Shown: positions 31,960 through 41,600 of the stretch, one piece after another
Numbering within the stretch: position 1 is the first letter of the stretch
Layout of the letters: each line of letters opens with the position of its first letter
Origin: Ricordea florida
Taxonomy: Eukaryota > Cnidaria > Anthozoa > Corallimorpharia > Ricordeidae
Direction of reading: 5' to 3'
Length of the DNA stretch: 64,000 nt
Assembly (NCBI GenBank): GCA_949710005.1
Contig: OX453276.1
Location: 14,784,633 to 14,848,632 of the forward strand
Position numbers and translations under genes: made by a program
The notes under the pieces: generated by a model
Seen by the model: the letters and a program-made list of their open reading frames with translations, nothing else
The model's database searches: none
What the model was told of the DNA's origin: nothing

Positions 31960-32383
31960 AAATTTTCACCAAGTAAAAAATATTGCAAAAGAGTTGAAAA
32001 TTAAAGGTCGAACAAAAATGAATAAAGAAAATTTAATTCAAGGTATTAAAAAATTTTCAGAGGAGGAAATTATTAATGAAATTAAAAAAGACGCTATTAA
32101 TAATAAATATTATTGTATCCATAAAAAGTGCAAATATTTTTGTAAAGAGTGTTGCGGGTCTCAATTATGTATACACGAAAAAATTAAGTATTTTTGCAAA
32201 GAATGTAAAGGATCAAAATTTTGTATACACAACAAACAGAAAACACATTGTAAAGAATGTGGTGGGTCGCAATTATGTATACACAACAAACAGAAAACCC
32301 ATTGTAAAGATTGTGGAGGATCCCAAATATGTGAGCATAAAAAACAGAAAGCACATTGTAGAGAATGTAAAATTAAAAAATGA
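31940..32383 (+). CDS. Cys/His-repeat protein with SAP-like N-terminus (147 aa)
   Basis: Starts in the TIR with MEQLKD. Residues 1-45 (helix-KGRTKMNKENLIQGIKK) look like a SAP/HeH-type DNA-binding motif and resemble the start of PolB at the other end of the element. Residues 59-143 are five repeats of 18 residues of the form CxHxxxxxxCKxCxGSxx (Cys at 59, 77, 95, 113, 131), likely zinc-binding. Similar Cys/His repeats are known from giant-virus and iridovirus proteins of unknown function. Very Lys-rich, intact, monocistronic, followed after 55 bp by the next plus-strand gene. Role unknown; DNA or RNA binding inferred. Confidence 0.7.
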   Translation: MEQLKDLNFHQVKNIAKELKIKGRTKMNKENLIQGIKKFSEEEIINEIKKDAINNKYYCIHKKCKYFCKECCGSQLCIHEKIKYFCKECKGSKFCIHNKQKTHCKECGGSQLCIHNKQKTHCKDCGGSQICEHKKQKAHCRECKIKK

Positions 32384-32418
32384 ATTATAATTTAAAGATT
32401 TAAAATATAAATAAAAAA

Positions 32419-32931
32419 ATGAATATAAAATTATTAACTATTAAATATGATAATAAAGAAAAAAATTTTACAAAAGATTTCTTTAATGAAGTAAATAAAG
32501 ATTTTTCAATTTGTGTTTCAGAGAATGATAATTTAAATATTGTTACATCAAATAATTTAACATTTTTTGGTTTTAAAATTTGTTACCGATTGGGAGATAT
32601 TAGTCCGGTGGTAATGAGGGAAGGGTCGCTCTATGCTAGAAAATTTATTACAAAAGGAGTAAAACCTCATAAAATTGAAGAAGATATTAAATTGGATAAA
32701 GATTATTTTGAAAATGCAATTAAGTTTAGTAATGAAAAAGAAATTAAAAACACTTTAGAAATATTTATTATTTCATTTGAGATTAGTTTAAATATAGTAA
32801 TTATAGATAAAAATAAGTTTTACAAAAAAATAAAAAAACATGTAAAGGATGGTATATCTTCATACTTTTCAATCTCACCACAAGTTAAAAATATGTTTGA
32901 AGATATGGAAATACTGGTTTTTAAAAAATAA
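32419..32931 (+). CDS. Unknown protein of the Polinton-like element (170 aa)
   Basis: Intact 170-residue frame, ATG at 32,419, same strand as and 36 bp after the Cys/His-repeat gene. Alternating strand and Lys-rich helical segments (NIVTSNNLTFFGFKICYRLG; LEIFIISFEISLNIVIIDKN); no signal peptide, clear membrane segment or known motif. Codon use is strongly AT-biased like its neighbours. I do not recognise it. It converges with the penton-like gene on the other strand, about 50 bp away. Confidence 0.6.
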   Translation: MNIKLLTIKYDNKEKNFTKDFFNEVNKDFSICVSENDNLNIVTSNNLTFFGFKICYRLGDISPVVMREGSLYARKFITKGVKPHKIEEDIKLDKDYFENAIKFSNEKEIKNTLEIFIISFEISLNIVIIDKNKFYKKIKKHVKDGISSYFSISPQVKNMFEDMEILVFKK

Positions 32932-32983
32932 TGTTATATAACTTTTTAATTAAAGTATTACAAGTTACATAACATAAAAAAAT

Positions 32984-33619
32984 TTACCTAAATCTTAAAC
33001 TTAAAGTTATGGGTGAACCCTTAAGATCAAGTTTTTTCCATTCATTGTCTAATATGTTTAAATCAAAGTGGTTTATTAGAGTCTCATATTTTCGAACTGG
33101 AATTGTTGGATAATCTTTTGAGGGTATGTTTGCAAGTAGTTGTGATGGTGAGAGTTTCACAAGTTCTCCATATTTGTTTTTATTCATATATGAATACTTA
33201 TTATCCACTATACTACACATAAGTCTCAGTGGTTCCTTAATCTGTATATTTATGGGGTATAATTTACCGGGATTTATGACTTCAGGCACCCCTAAACCAA
33301 ACCCCAACCCTCTTGTAAGTTTAATTTTGAAGTTCTTATTTGAATATAGATAGTCAACAGTATCAGTCTCAATTATTGTTATCTTTTCACCATCAGGATC
33401 ATTAAGGAAGATTGATTGAATATTACGAAGAGAATATGTACCGGGTTGAATTATTATGAAGCCTTGATTCTTATCATTGAATAATATCTGTTTATCCTTG
33501 AAATTAATCAATCTTTTGGTTTGTATATTACAATCCAGGAGTTGTATCTCACGAAGATTTTTCAGCGGAGGATCTAAATAAATCCTAGTTTCAGACTCAT
33601 ACATGGTAATACTCAACAT
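32984..33619 (-). CDS. Penton-like/minor capsid candidate (211 aa)
   Basis: Intact, ATG at 33,619 (MLSITMYESETRIYLDPPL). Almost wholly strand-forming: LREIQLLDCNIQTKR, GFIIIQPGTYSLRNIQSIFL, FKIKLTRGLGFGLGVPE, LYPINIQIKEPLRLMCSIVD, ending in PITLSLRFR. The order (N-terminal strands, 'PGTYS' turn, 'LGF' loop, a CxxVD-type strand, terminal LxFR) is what I associate with the single jelly-roll-like second structural protein of animal Polintons. A diverged homologue lies at 61,021-61,679 (KAQGPVLVTIPKGEY; IYCDLVDPN). The family link between the two is seen in the sequence; the capsid role is inference. The 56-bp iterons at 33,667-33,870 lie directly upstream. Confidence 0.6.
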   Translation of the reverse strand: MLSITMYESETRIYLDPPLKNLREIQLLDCNIQTKRLINFKDKQILFNDKNQGFIIIQPGTYSLRNIQSIFLNDPDGEKITIIETDTVDYLYSNKNFKIKLTRGLGFGLGVPEVINPGKLYPINIQIKEPLRLMCSIVDNKYSYMNKNKYGELVKLSPSQLLANIPSKDYPTIPVRKYETLINHFDLNILDNEWKKLDLKGSPITLSLRFR

Positions 33620-33666
33620 TTTGTTTTGATTACACCATATTCATCTTTAAATTTCTATAATAACCG

Positions 33667-33870
33667 CCTGTGATAAAAAACGACTTACGCGTAAGCTGAA
33701 AAAAAATTGTTATGTTAATTAACCTGTGATAAAAAACGACTTACGCGTAAGCTGAAAAAAAATTGTTATGTTAATTAACCTGTGATAAAAAACGACTTAC
33801 GCGTAAGCTGAAAAAAAATTGTTATGTTAATTAACCTGTGATAAAAAACGACTTACGCGTAAGCTGAAAA
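33667..33870. repeat. Four 56-bp direct repeats each with a 12-bp palindrome
   Basis: Copies start at 33,667, 33,723, 33,779 and 33,835 (the last partial) and read CCTGTGATAAAAAACGACTT then ACGCGTAAGCTG and an A-rich/T-rich spacer. Each contains the perfect palindrome CTTACGCGTAAG. I could see no differences between copies. They sit in the only sizeable intergenic gap on the left arm, just upstream of the penton-like gene and after the large structural candidate. Candidate operator, replication-protein binding site or packaging signal. Confidence 0.85.
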
Positions 33871-33880
33871 ATCCAGTCAT

Positions 33881-35476
33881 CTACCGAAATAGATACCACG
33901 CTAATCCGCCAGCGACAACTATAAATGCTAATATATTCTTTTCATGCTGCGTTGAGTCAATATAATTTTCCTGTTTCATCGAGTCTGTTTTCGTTGAGGG
34001 TTTTGGTTCCTTCGGGTTTTTCTTCGTTTCAGTTTTACCTTCCAGGCGAATATGAGGTAACTTTAACTTTGAAGATCCTAAGTTATGACTTATTCCAACT
34101 TGTTTTGCTGCAGTGTTTAGGGAATTATTCACACCAAAATTCATATCATTACTCGCTTTCATAAGTTTGTTATTATATCCAACAACGCTTTCAGTGTTGA
34201 TTATCATATTACTTGGCATCAACCAAACACCAGGAGCAATAGCTAAATCAAGTCGTAATTTAGATTCCTGTACAGCTTTTTGATAATTTTTAATCGAATT
34301 AGAAATGTCATTCTCAATCACACTACTTTCAAATAAATTTAAGAATTCTTGTTGTGTCTCAATCGCTCCACCGCCATTACCATAAATTGAATTTCTTGTG
34401 TTAACTTGTGCACCCAATATACAGTAAACAAAAGCTTCAGCAGATCGATTCAATCTACCAAGACCGGCTTTCGTGAGCCCATGTCCACTTGTTGGGATAA
34501 ACCAGGCATATTTGAAATCAGCAAAGTCATCATTACGGATAAATGAAATGAGATTACCCTTTTCCTTCTTTCCACCTTCATCAGCGAATTTACCACCCTC
34601 ACCAGGCCATCGATCTGCTTCAACATCATAATTCCTTACAATATGTACATTTTGATATCCACCACCTTTTCCATGATATCCTGCACCATAATCAAGGAAT
34701 ATATCTCCCAATCCACCGTTTCTACCACCTTTCCATCTAAAGTCAGAATTATTAGCAATTCCAAACTCAGCACACAATCGTTGATATGCAACTTTACTAT
34801 ATGGATTATTATTTATCACAAAAGGTTGCTCATCAGGTAGGGGAAGGCTTAATTCAACCAATATCCTCCTTATTGTGAAATACGAATGAAACTTTATAAA
34901 ACTACTCACTACTTTAGGATAATTTAGACCTTCAAAAGGACTTATACCACAACCGGATGTTGCACACCAAACTGCAAAGTTAAGTTGTTGTGGCCAATAA
35001 TTCATATCAGGGGCGTTCAACCATTTTCTACTCTGTTTACCAAATTTGAAAGTAACAACTTGTGATGTAAATATGTTTCTCATCTTTGCGATGAATTTCT
35101 TCATATTTGAAACGTATATGTCCTGAAATGTCAGCATTTTTGTTATATCAGTTGAAAAGTCATCAAAATTAATAGCTGGTATAGGATAAGATCTATTGGT
35201 TAATGTTAAACTTTCAGGAAATGAACTCAATTCATCACCATTCAAGTTCTTCGCTTCTCTCAGTCCTAAATCTTTCCATAAAATTCTTTTCAAACGTGGT
35301 GAAATATCATCAATCCATGTTTTTCCAGTAGGATCATCATTTGACATTATTGTTGTTCCATCAACTTGCCATTTAATATATCCACCATATGAATCAGGCA
35401 CAAATGTGAAATGACTTATATCAGCCCTTGGATACATATTTCTGAAATCATTGAATAATGACATTTTTTTGTTCAT
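33881..35476 (-). CDS. Large structural (capsid) candidate with C-terminal anchor (531 aa)
   Basis: Intact. The frame opens at 35,476 (MNKKMSLF); the second Met is an alternative start. Conserved blocks shared with the homologue at 61,706-63,118: WPQQLNFAVWCATSGCGIS (about residue 161), FHSYFTIRRILVELSLPLP, FRWKGGRNGGLGDIF, GNLISFIRNDD, GLGRLNRSAEAFVYCILGAQ, and LAIAPGVWLMPSNMIIN. The last about 18 residues are a hydrophobic segment ending in WYLFR, as in the homologue, implying a tail anchor. The length fits the major coat protein slot of this element type and no other candidate is large enough, but no double jelly-roll motif is recognisable to me; it could be another virion protein. Confidence 0.55.
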   Translation of the reverse strand: MNKKMSLFNDFRNMYPRADISHFTFVPDSYGGYIKWQVDGTTIMSNDDPTGKTWIDDISPRLKRILWKDLGLREAKNLNGDELSSFPESLTLTNRSYPIPAINFDDFSTDITKMLTFQDIYVSNMKKFIAKMRNIFTSQVVTFKFGKQSRKWLNAPDMNYWPQQLNFAVWCATSGCGISPFEGLNYPKVVSSFIKFHSYFTIRRILVELSLPLPDEQPFVINNNPYSKVAYQRLCAEFGIANNSDFRWKGGRNGGLGDIFLDYGAGYHGKGGGYQNVHIVRNYDVEADRWPGEGGKFADEGGKKEKGNLISFIRNDDFADFKYAWFIPTSGHGLTKAGLGRLNRSAEAFVYCILGAQVNTRNSIYGNGGGAIETQQEFLNLFESSVIENDISNSIKNYQKAVQESKLRLDLAIAPGVWLMPSNMIINTESVVGYNNKLMKASNDMNFGVNNSLNTAAKQVGISHNLGSSKLKLPHIRLEGKTETKKNPKEPKPSTKTDSMKQENYIDSTQHEKNILAFIVVAGGLAWYLFR

Positions 35477-35556
35477 AACATGTTGCTTTTAAATCACCTC
35501 TTTTCTAACACCAGCATAACAATTCCATCCTACAGCAGTTCTCTCATATGAAATTT

Positions 35557-36165
35557 TCAACGAGCGGCCAGTTCCTTTAATATTTCCGCTCGAACCTCTG
35601 TTCTTATCTGATTCATATTTAAGTTTTTTTCTGTATCTTTCCTGGTTTTTTGGCGGATTTCTAGTTTTAGTTTTTCAAACTTATCCACCTCTGATAAAAT
35701 TAGAGAAAATTCTTGGTCGGATATAGAGTTATCTTTTAGAGCCTTTGAAACCAAGTCGTGAATAGTGTTTACTTTTGCTTTTGCCAAAGAAACTGTCTGT
35801 TCATGTTTACTAACTTTATGTGAAAGTCGTTTAGAAGCTGAACCGAATCCAACCGATATTCCCCCACAAATACCCCCCACCGCTCCTAATGGGATACCAA
35901 CAGCAGCACCAAAACCAGTAAGGGAGGTACCCAATCCACTTGCAGATAGTATAACTGAAATCACTCCACTACAAACACTGATTTTTGTAAATATACCTCT
36001 CGCTCGATTATACTTTTTTCTAACTTCATCATAATGTTTAATTTCCTTCTCAAGATTTTGTAGTACTTCGCATGACTTTTGTAGTCTGAAATTAACCGAC
36101 TGAAATGAGGAACTCGGGTCTGAATTAACAGGCACATTAGGATAAATTCTATTGTAGTCATCCAT
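35557..36165 (-). CDS. Glycine-rich membrane protein (202 aa)
   Basis: Intact, ATG at 36,165. N-terminal polar region with FRLQKSCEVLQNLEKEIKHY and YDEVRKKYNRARGIF; then a hydrophobic Gly-rich double segment (ISVILSASGLGTSLTGFGA, GIPLGAVGGICGGISVGFG) that could be a membrane hairpin; then a long helical tail (SKRLSHKVSKHEQTVSLAKA, DLVSKALKDNSISDQEFSLI). The homologue at 60,420-61,016 has the same plan and the same RKKY and SKH(E)xT motifs. A membrane-active virion or lysis role is possible but unproven. Lies 80 bp upstream of the large structural candidate on the same strand. Confidence 0.6.
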   Translation of the reverse strand: MDDYNRIYPNVPVNSDPSSSFQSVNFRLQKSCEVLQNLEKEIKHYDEVRKKYNRARGIFTKISVCSGVISVILSASGLGTSLTGFGAAVGIPLGAVGGICGGISVGFGSASKRLSHKVSKHEQTVSLAKAKVNTIHDLVSKALKDNSISDQEFSLILSEVDKFEKLKLEIRQKTRKDTEKNLNMNQIRTEVRAEILKELAAR

Positions 36166-36240
36166 ATTGTATTTTACTGATCAACATGATATCTTTAGAC
36201 CTTTTAGGGTCGCGAAGCAAATGAATTCGGGATGGTTTTG

Positions 36241-37473
36241 TTATCGACTCTTCTTTACCCTTTCCACAAAATATAGAACCACAGCCATTATCAACAACCA
36301 TGCGTTCTTCCCCAAAAATCCAATGACCTCACCCGCTGTTTTGAACAGAAAGCTTACAATCGCTCCAACCATTCCAGGCAATATTTCACCAAGTTTCTTA
36401 CCAATAGCTTTAAACCCATTACCAACACCTTTACCTAATGTGGTTAGGCCTTTAGAAAGATTAGAAATGATAACACCAATAACAACACCAACAGCACTCA
36501 CAACTGCAAATACTGTAAAACCATACTTTTTGAAGATAGCCTTCACACGTTCTCGTAATGGTAGATTTTTAAGTATTTCTTCATTTTTACTCTCCAGATC
36601 AGCTATTTGTTCTTGGTTGTAAATAATACTCTTTCTTGTTAGTTCACTTAATTTAACAATTTCAGCTTGTAATCTTTCATTACTACGTTCTAACATTGTT
36701 AAATTGGATTTATCCTTATTATATTTGTCTATTTCATCTTTGTATACATTCATTTCATTCAAAAGTTTCTCTTTCTGTATTTTTAATTCTATATTCTGTT
36801 TAACAGTTGAATCAAAAAGACTTTTCATTTCCTTTTTTTCCGCTTGTTGTTTCTCAGCGAATTGACGTATTTCTTTTTCTTTTTGTTCATATCGACTAAT
36901 CTCCATAGGATATACTTTTGTGGTTGCTTCCAATCCTTGTACTACATTAAGTAATTCCATATTTTGTTCATTAGCTTCATTCAATTGTGATAAAAGATTA
37001 TTATTTTTTATAAGCATGGATTCATAATCAGCACCTAGAGCTTTTATGATTATTTTACCCACCTTATCAAGTTTTATTACTCCATCTTTATAAATCAATA
37101 TATGTTCTGCAGCATTTCTCTGATTACTCAATTTAACCAACAAATTACCCTCCTTATCCCATTCTGCTGTAAATGGAGAATCCAAAGGGTTGAAATCCGG
37201 AAACAAACTTTTTATGTATTGCAAAGCTTCCATCCTATTATCATATTTATCACTAGGTAATTTAGGTCTTGCACCCTCCTTCTCATAATTCCTCCTACCA
37301 CCAAATGAAGTTTCTTCCTCCTCATCATCATCAGGGTTAATTAGACGGGTGGTTGATGATATTGGATCCATTTCCATATTTTCTCTATCAACATCATCGT
37401 CTAGATCAGTTGGTTCAAAGTCTGGTATTTCTTTAGGTATATCTCCTCCTTCTGCCATGATTTTTTTACTCAT
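36241..37473 (-). CDS. Coiled-coil membrane protein (410 aa)
   Basis: Intact, ATG at 37,473 (MSKKIMAEGGD; an internal Met follows). Acidic N-terminus; an NYEKEGARPK motif near residue 85; an EALQYIKSLFPDFNPLD block; a long heptad-rich coiled coil (about 160-300); then a conserved membrane-rich C-terminus: LPLRERVKAIFKKYG, a first hydrophobic segment, GLTTLGKGVGNGFKAIGKKL, a second (GMVGAIVSFLFKTAGEVIGF) and a third (AWLLIMAVVLYFVERVKK). The homologue at 63,111-63,974 keeps this C-terminus almost residue for residue but has a shorter coiled coil. The conserved part may be membrane-remodelling or entry-related; function unknown. Confidence 0.65.
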   Translation of the reverse strand: MSKKIMAEGGDIPKEIPDFEPTDLDDDVDRENMEMDPISSTTRLINPDDDEEEETSFGGRRNYEKEGARPKLPSDKYDNRMEALQYIKSLFPDFNPLDSPFTAEWDKEGNLLVKLSNQRNAAEHILIYKDGVIKLDKVGKIIIKALGADYESMLIKNNNLLSQLNEANEQNMELLNVVQGLEATTKVYPMEISRYEQKEKEIRQFAEKQQAEKKEMKSLFDSTVKQNIELKIQKEKLLNEMNVYKDEIDKYNKDKSNLTMLERSNERLQAEIVKLSELTRKSIIYNQEQIADLESKNEEILKNLPLRERVKAIFKKYGFTVFAVVSAVGVVIGVIISNLSKGLTTLGKGVGNGFKAIGKKLGEILPGMVGAIVSFLFKTAGEVIGFLGKNAWLLIMAVVLYFVERVKKSR

Positions 37474-37509
37474 CAGTAAGAAATCTTTAAATTAAACATA
37501 TACGATAAC

Positions 37510-37902
37510 CTAAAATAATTTACTAACTGCATAACCCAATGCCAACATACCACCACCTACATATGCCATTTCACCCATCTTTTGATTTTCACTAGGTCTA
37601 TAATAATCCACAAATTTTGGTTCATGCATTTGACTATATAATTTCAAAGCTTCATCTGTATTCGAAATATTTTTTGATGCCTGATATTTTTCATCCTTTT
37701 GTTGTACTTTCCAATCAATTAGTTTCTGTCTATTTTCTTGATATGTAGCATAATCTTTTTGATATTTTTCTAATGCCTTATCGTGTCGTATTCTTTCTGA
37801 ATCTGTTTTATCACCAGATAGAGATTTTGCAAGATATGAACCACCAACAAAAGCTGTAGCGTTCAAAATAGCTCCTCCAAACATCATTGCTATTGTTGCC
37901 AT
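37510..37902 (-). CDS. Small two-membrane-segment protein (131 aa)
   Basis: I start at ATG 37,902 (MATIAMMFGG) rather than 37,941, because the extra codons overlap the integrase reading frame and lie beyond a suspected recombination join. A first hydrophobic segment (TIAMMFGGAILNATAFVGG), a charged central helix (ERIRHDKALEKYQKDYATYQ), a YYRPSENQK motif, and a C-terminal hydrophobic segment (GEMAYVGGGMLALGYAVSKL). I associate this small MAT...GG protein with cnidarian Polinton-like elements. Transcribed with the coiled-coil gene (37-bp gap). No counterpart is visible in the 59-64 kb cassette within the window. Confidence 0.6.
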   Translation of the reverse strand: MATIAMMFGGAILNATAFVGGSYLAKSLSGDKTDSERIRHDKALEKYQKDYATYQENRQKLIDWKVQQKDEKYQASKNISNTDEALKLYSQMHEPKFVDYYRPSENQKMGEMAYVGGGMLALGYAVSKLF

Positions 37903-37909
37903 TTTTAAT

Positions 37910-38656
37910 TTGGTTGTAATTGATGTAGCCTCGAGATACAAAGATGCAGAACCATTAACCTCAAAAGAAAGTCATGAGATATCTAAAGCTTTTGAAAAAA
38001 TATATTCTAGAAAGTTAAAATATCCTAAAACATTAATGGTTGATCCAGGAAAAGAATTTATGGGGGAAGTTTCTAAACTTATGAATTACCATAATGTAAA
38101 AATCCAAAGAAGTGAAGCTGGAAACCATAGAGCTCAAGCATTTGTTGAAAGAGCAAACAGAATATTAGGTGAAAGATTATTTAGTCATCAATATGCACAA
38201 GAAATGATTAGTGATGAAAGATCAAGAGTATGGGTGAAACGATTACCAGCTATTTTGAAAACTTTGAATAATACACCAACGAGAATAACTGGTAAAGAGC
38301 CTGATGAGGCTATAAAACAGAAAGAAGTTGATATTGAACCTAAAAAATATAAGAGAGTTGTCGGGCTTGATGAGGTTAGACTACCAATTGAGGTTAGGGT
38401 TAGATATTTACTGTTTCCTGGTGAACTTGAGGGTGGTGAAAGAATAAGAGCTACAGATCCTATTTGGAGTATTCAGATTTATGATATTTCAGGTAGTAAG
38501 ATTTCTCCTAATCAACCAGTTTTATATTATATCCGCCCGGAGGGCGGGCCCGGCTCCGCTGATTTAAAAGATGGACCTAGACGTGGTTTTGTAAGGGAGG
38601 AGCTTCAAGTTGTACCTGATGATACTGAGTTACCGCCTTATTCTGTTTTGAAATGA
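37910..38656 (+). pseudogene. Retroviral-type integrase, 5' truncated
   Basis: The frame has no ATG at the start (a TTG at 37,910) and enters directly in the second core strand (VVIDVASRYKDAEPL). The second catalytic Asp (LMVDPGKEFMGEV) and the Glu (QAFVERANRILGERLF) are present, followed by a C-terminal SH3/chromodomain-like region (IWSIQIYDISG...). The N-terminal zinc-binding domain and the strand with the first catalytic Asp, both expected upstream, are absent; the DNA there is instead the 5' end of the small membrane gene on the other strand. The gene ends one base before the PolB stop, tail to tail. Integrase inserts Polinton DNA; this copy should be inactive. Confidence 0.75.
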
Positions 38657-38657
38657 T

Positions 38658-41600
38658 TTAAGAAACGGGGTATGTGTGAATTCCATCCTCATCAACTATT
38701 CTTTTATCATAATATGCGTTCAATCCCTTTTTAATTTGTGTATATGTCACAATTTGGTTGTCATTGACTCTAAATCCTGTGTTTTGTGCCATATCAATTG
38801 ATCCATTCAAAGCTGACATGTACCTATCCCAGGTCATTTCGTTTTGTCTATGAATTGTTCCTTTACAACTATACTTTACCTTTCCATTCTCATCCTCTGC
38901 GTAATAACATTTTGATGAAAGAGCAATCATTCTAATACCATCAAACTCCAGCTTGAACAGTCCGGGGGTCTTTTCGTGATATTTCGATGTTGATAGGAAT
39001 TTTTCTTTTCCACCAGTGAAGTATTCTTTTTGCATTTCTGGTTTTATAATATTATCCAATTTTTCAGCCGAAATTGCCATGTACATAGAATCTGTATCCA
39101 TTTGTATCAACTCAAAATCCTTTCTATCTACATATTTATCAAGAAAATCGTAATAAAATTCCAACATGCGAAGTTTTGCTAGCTGATATACCGCTATACC
39201 ACATTGATATGGCCTGTCTATTGTTATGTTTTTCTTTCGTTTTATTATTTCATATGTCTCATTTATTTCATTAAGATCTTCAAAGAATGGGGATCTTAAG
39301 TCTTTTTCAACCTCACGCTCATCCTGAGTATACTTTGTGTTTTTGTGTTTTTCTTTATCTTCTATCATTTCCCCGTAGAATGAATTTCCTTTTAATTTGT
39401 AAGTATCAGCCAATGCTTTACAGCCTTTATACTTTGGTTTTAGTTTTTCAATCCATACTTTTATGTTTTTGTTATCTTTAATTATTTCAAATATATCAGG
39501 GAATTGATTTAATTCATTAGTAATGGTTACAACATCATCTATTTTGTTTTCATCAAAAGCTTTACTTACCTTTTCTAGCAAAGCCACAATATCTCCATCT
39601 CTTCTAGCGTTAGCTACTTCTTCGGGAAACCATTCAAATGGTGTTCCTGGTTCATACTTCAAAATATTGTGAATAGCTGTAATCTCCAAACCGTGATTAA
39701 GATACCATTCGATAAATTCTGTATATAAAAGTATCTTTTTTGCATTTGTAACCCCTAGTAATTTTTTATTATCTTTTAGGTGTTTTCTACCTGTAGCTTT
39801 TTGATATTCTTTCATGTGTTCAGGTACCAAATATTCGGGAACATTATCTACAACAAATAGCGGTGAGAACTCTTCAAACTTTTCTTTTAGGTTTTCTGGA
39901 ACATTTATATCAACTTGGCAAAATCCAAAAAGTTTACCATCAAGAATATCTTTACAAATCTTCTTAATAAATTCAGGATCTGTTGGGTTTTCAACCTCAA
40001 TACATTTTTCTTTTCCACATGGCATTTTTTGACCCGCTGCAAAAAGATATAGCCCATTTGCATCATAACCAACAATTCGTACACAATTTTTAGGAAATTT
40101 ATATTTATGAGAACGAATCTTTGTTTTTCCCAACTCTGCATAACGCATAAATATGATACTAGGCCCCCCAACCATACCCGTTTTCAAAAGTTTATAAATC
40201 TTGTTTTTGTCGCATGTTTTACAATCTTTCAATATCTGGTGACATTTTTTACAAAACACTTTATTACAAAATTTGCTACATTTATGAACACAGTATTTTC
40301 CAGGAGCAAATAATTCAGGATCACCTTTCTTTTTCATTTTTTGATATTTATTTAGAACGTACATCATTGAAACACCGGGGATGGATACTGCATCTTTTAA
40401 TATATCAATTTTATCAGGATAATACATCGCCCTTGTTTTTTCTAAAGCTTCTCTAAAAGGTATAACATCGTGTAGGTTATACTCTCTCAACCAATCCATC
40501 ATTGTAACACAACCCCTCTTTTTGAATTCAATCTTATATTCTTCATATTCTTCAGGGGACAATGTATTTTTCTGTTTGAGATCTGAGTAAAAATCTTCAT
40601 ATTTAACAGGACCTACGTGAGAAAGTTTTTCATAACTATCCAACCACTTGTATGGGAAGAAAAGTTTTTTGTCTTCGCAATTGTTTGCTTTACACCACTT
40701 ATCAAAAGAAAGCCCAGGTGCAAGGTAAGACATTACATCCAATAATTTAAATTTGGGGGTTGATAAAAACACATATTTATTCGCATTCCTTGCAACAAAA
40801 ATCTCCTTAGTTTTATCAGTCATGTTTTTTACAAAATATCTTTTAATCATATTGATATCATACTTTCCACTATTGAACCCTAAAACAGGAACTTGATTAC
40901 ACCATTTTTCATACTCCTCTAAAACTTTCTTTGGTATAGAATCTTGGTCAGGTAATGGATATTCTTTTTTAACCTTTTCAACAATCTTTTTTCTTCTCTT
41001 TTCCAAATTTTCAACAAATTCTTTTACAAGATCATCAGGATTTGAATTTATAATACATGTTGGTTCTTTTTCACGAGTATCATGTATTGCAACGCTAACC
41101 GGGATATGTGTTTGGTTAAAAGATAAATCATCAGTAATCTGTTGAAATTCTTTTTGTAATATTGCCTCAAAATCATAATCAATAAAATCTGGGTACGGTA
41201 TAAATTTCTTCTCAAACCATGTATCACTCAATTTAGGTTTTTCACACTCCCAAACTGATACAACACTATACCCCAAATCTTTCATAATCTTTTCTCTTTG
41301 TTTTGTTTCATTATATTTAGTTTTATCTTCGTTTAAACATGGACAACCGTGCCATTTACACCCATAAAACTCAAAAACAGTATTGGTCTCAGGTTCGTAC
41401 CCATCCACCAAAAAAAGCTCATTTCCCCTTCCATCTTTAACACACCTTTCACCTCCATGACCACATAAAGCGTGATGAATATGTTTTCCTATAATCTGAG
41501 ATTGTTCATCTATCCATCTACAAGCTTTATAGCTAAATTGGGTATTACCACCATAAAAAACTTTTTCAGAACTTCCGGGAATGTGATTTATCTTTTTGCC

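Noticed and set aside
32076..32390. Second overlapping plus-strand frame in the Cys/His-repeat gene
   Set aside because: The regular 18-residue Cys/His periodicity exists only in the frame starting at 31,940.
33667..33870. CRISPR-like array
   Set aside because: The 56-bp units are contiguous direct repeats without unique spacers, in a eukaryotic virus-like element.
36167..36622. 151-codon plus-strand frame
   Set aside because: It lies opposite the conserved membrane C-terminus of the coiled-coil gene, which has a homologue in the second cassette; the plus frame is a shadow.
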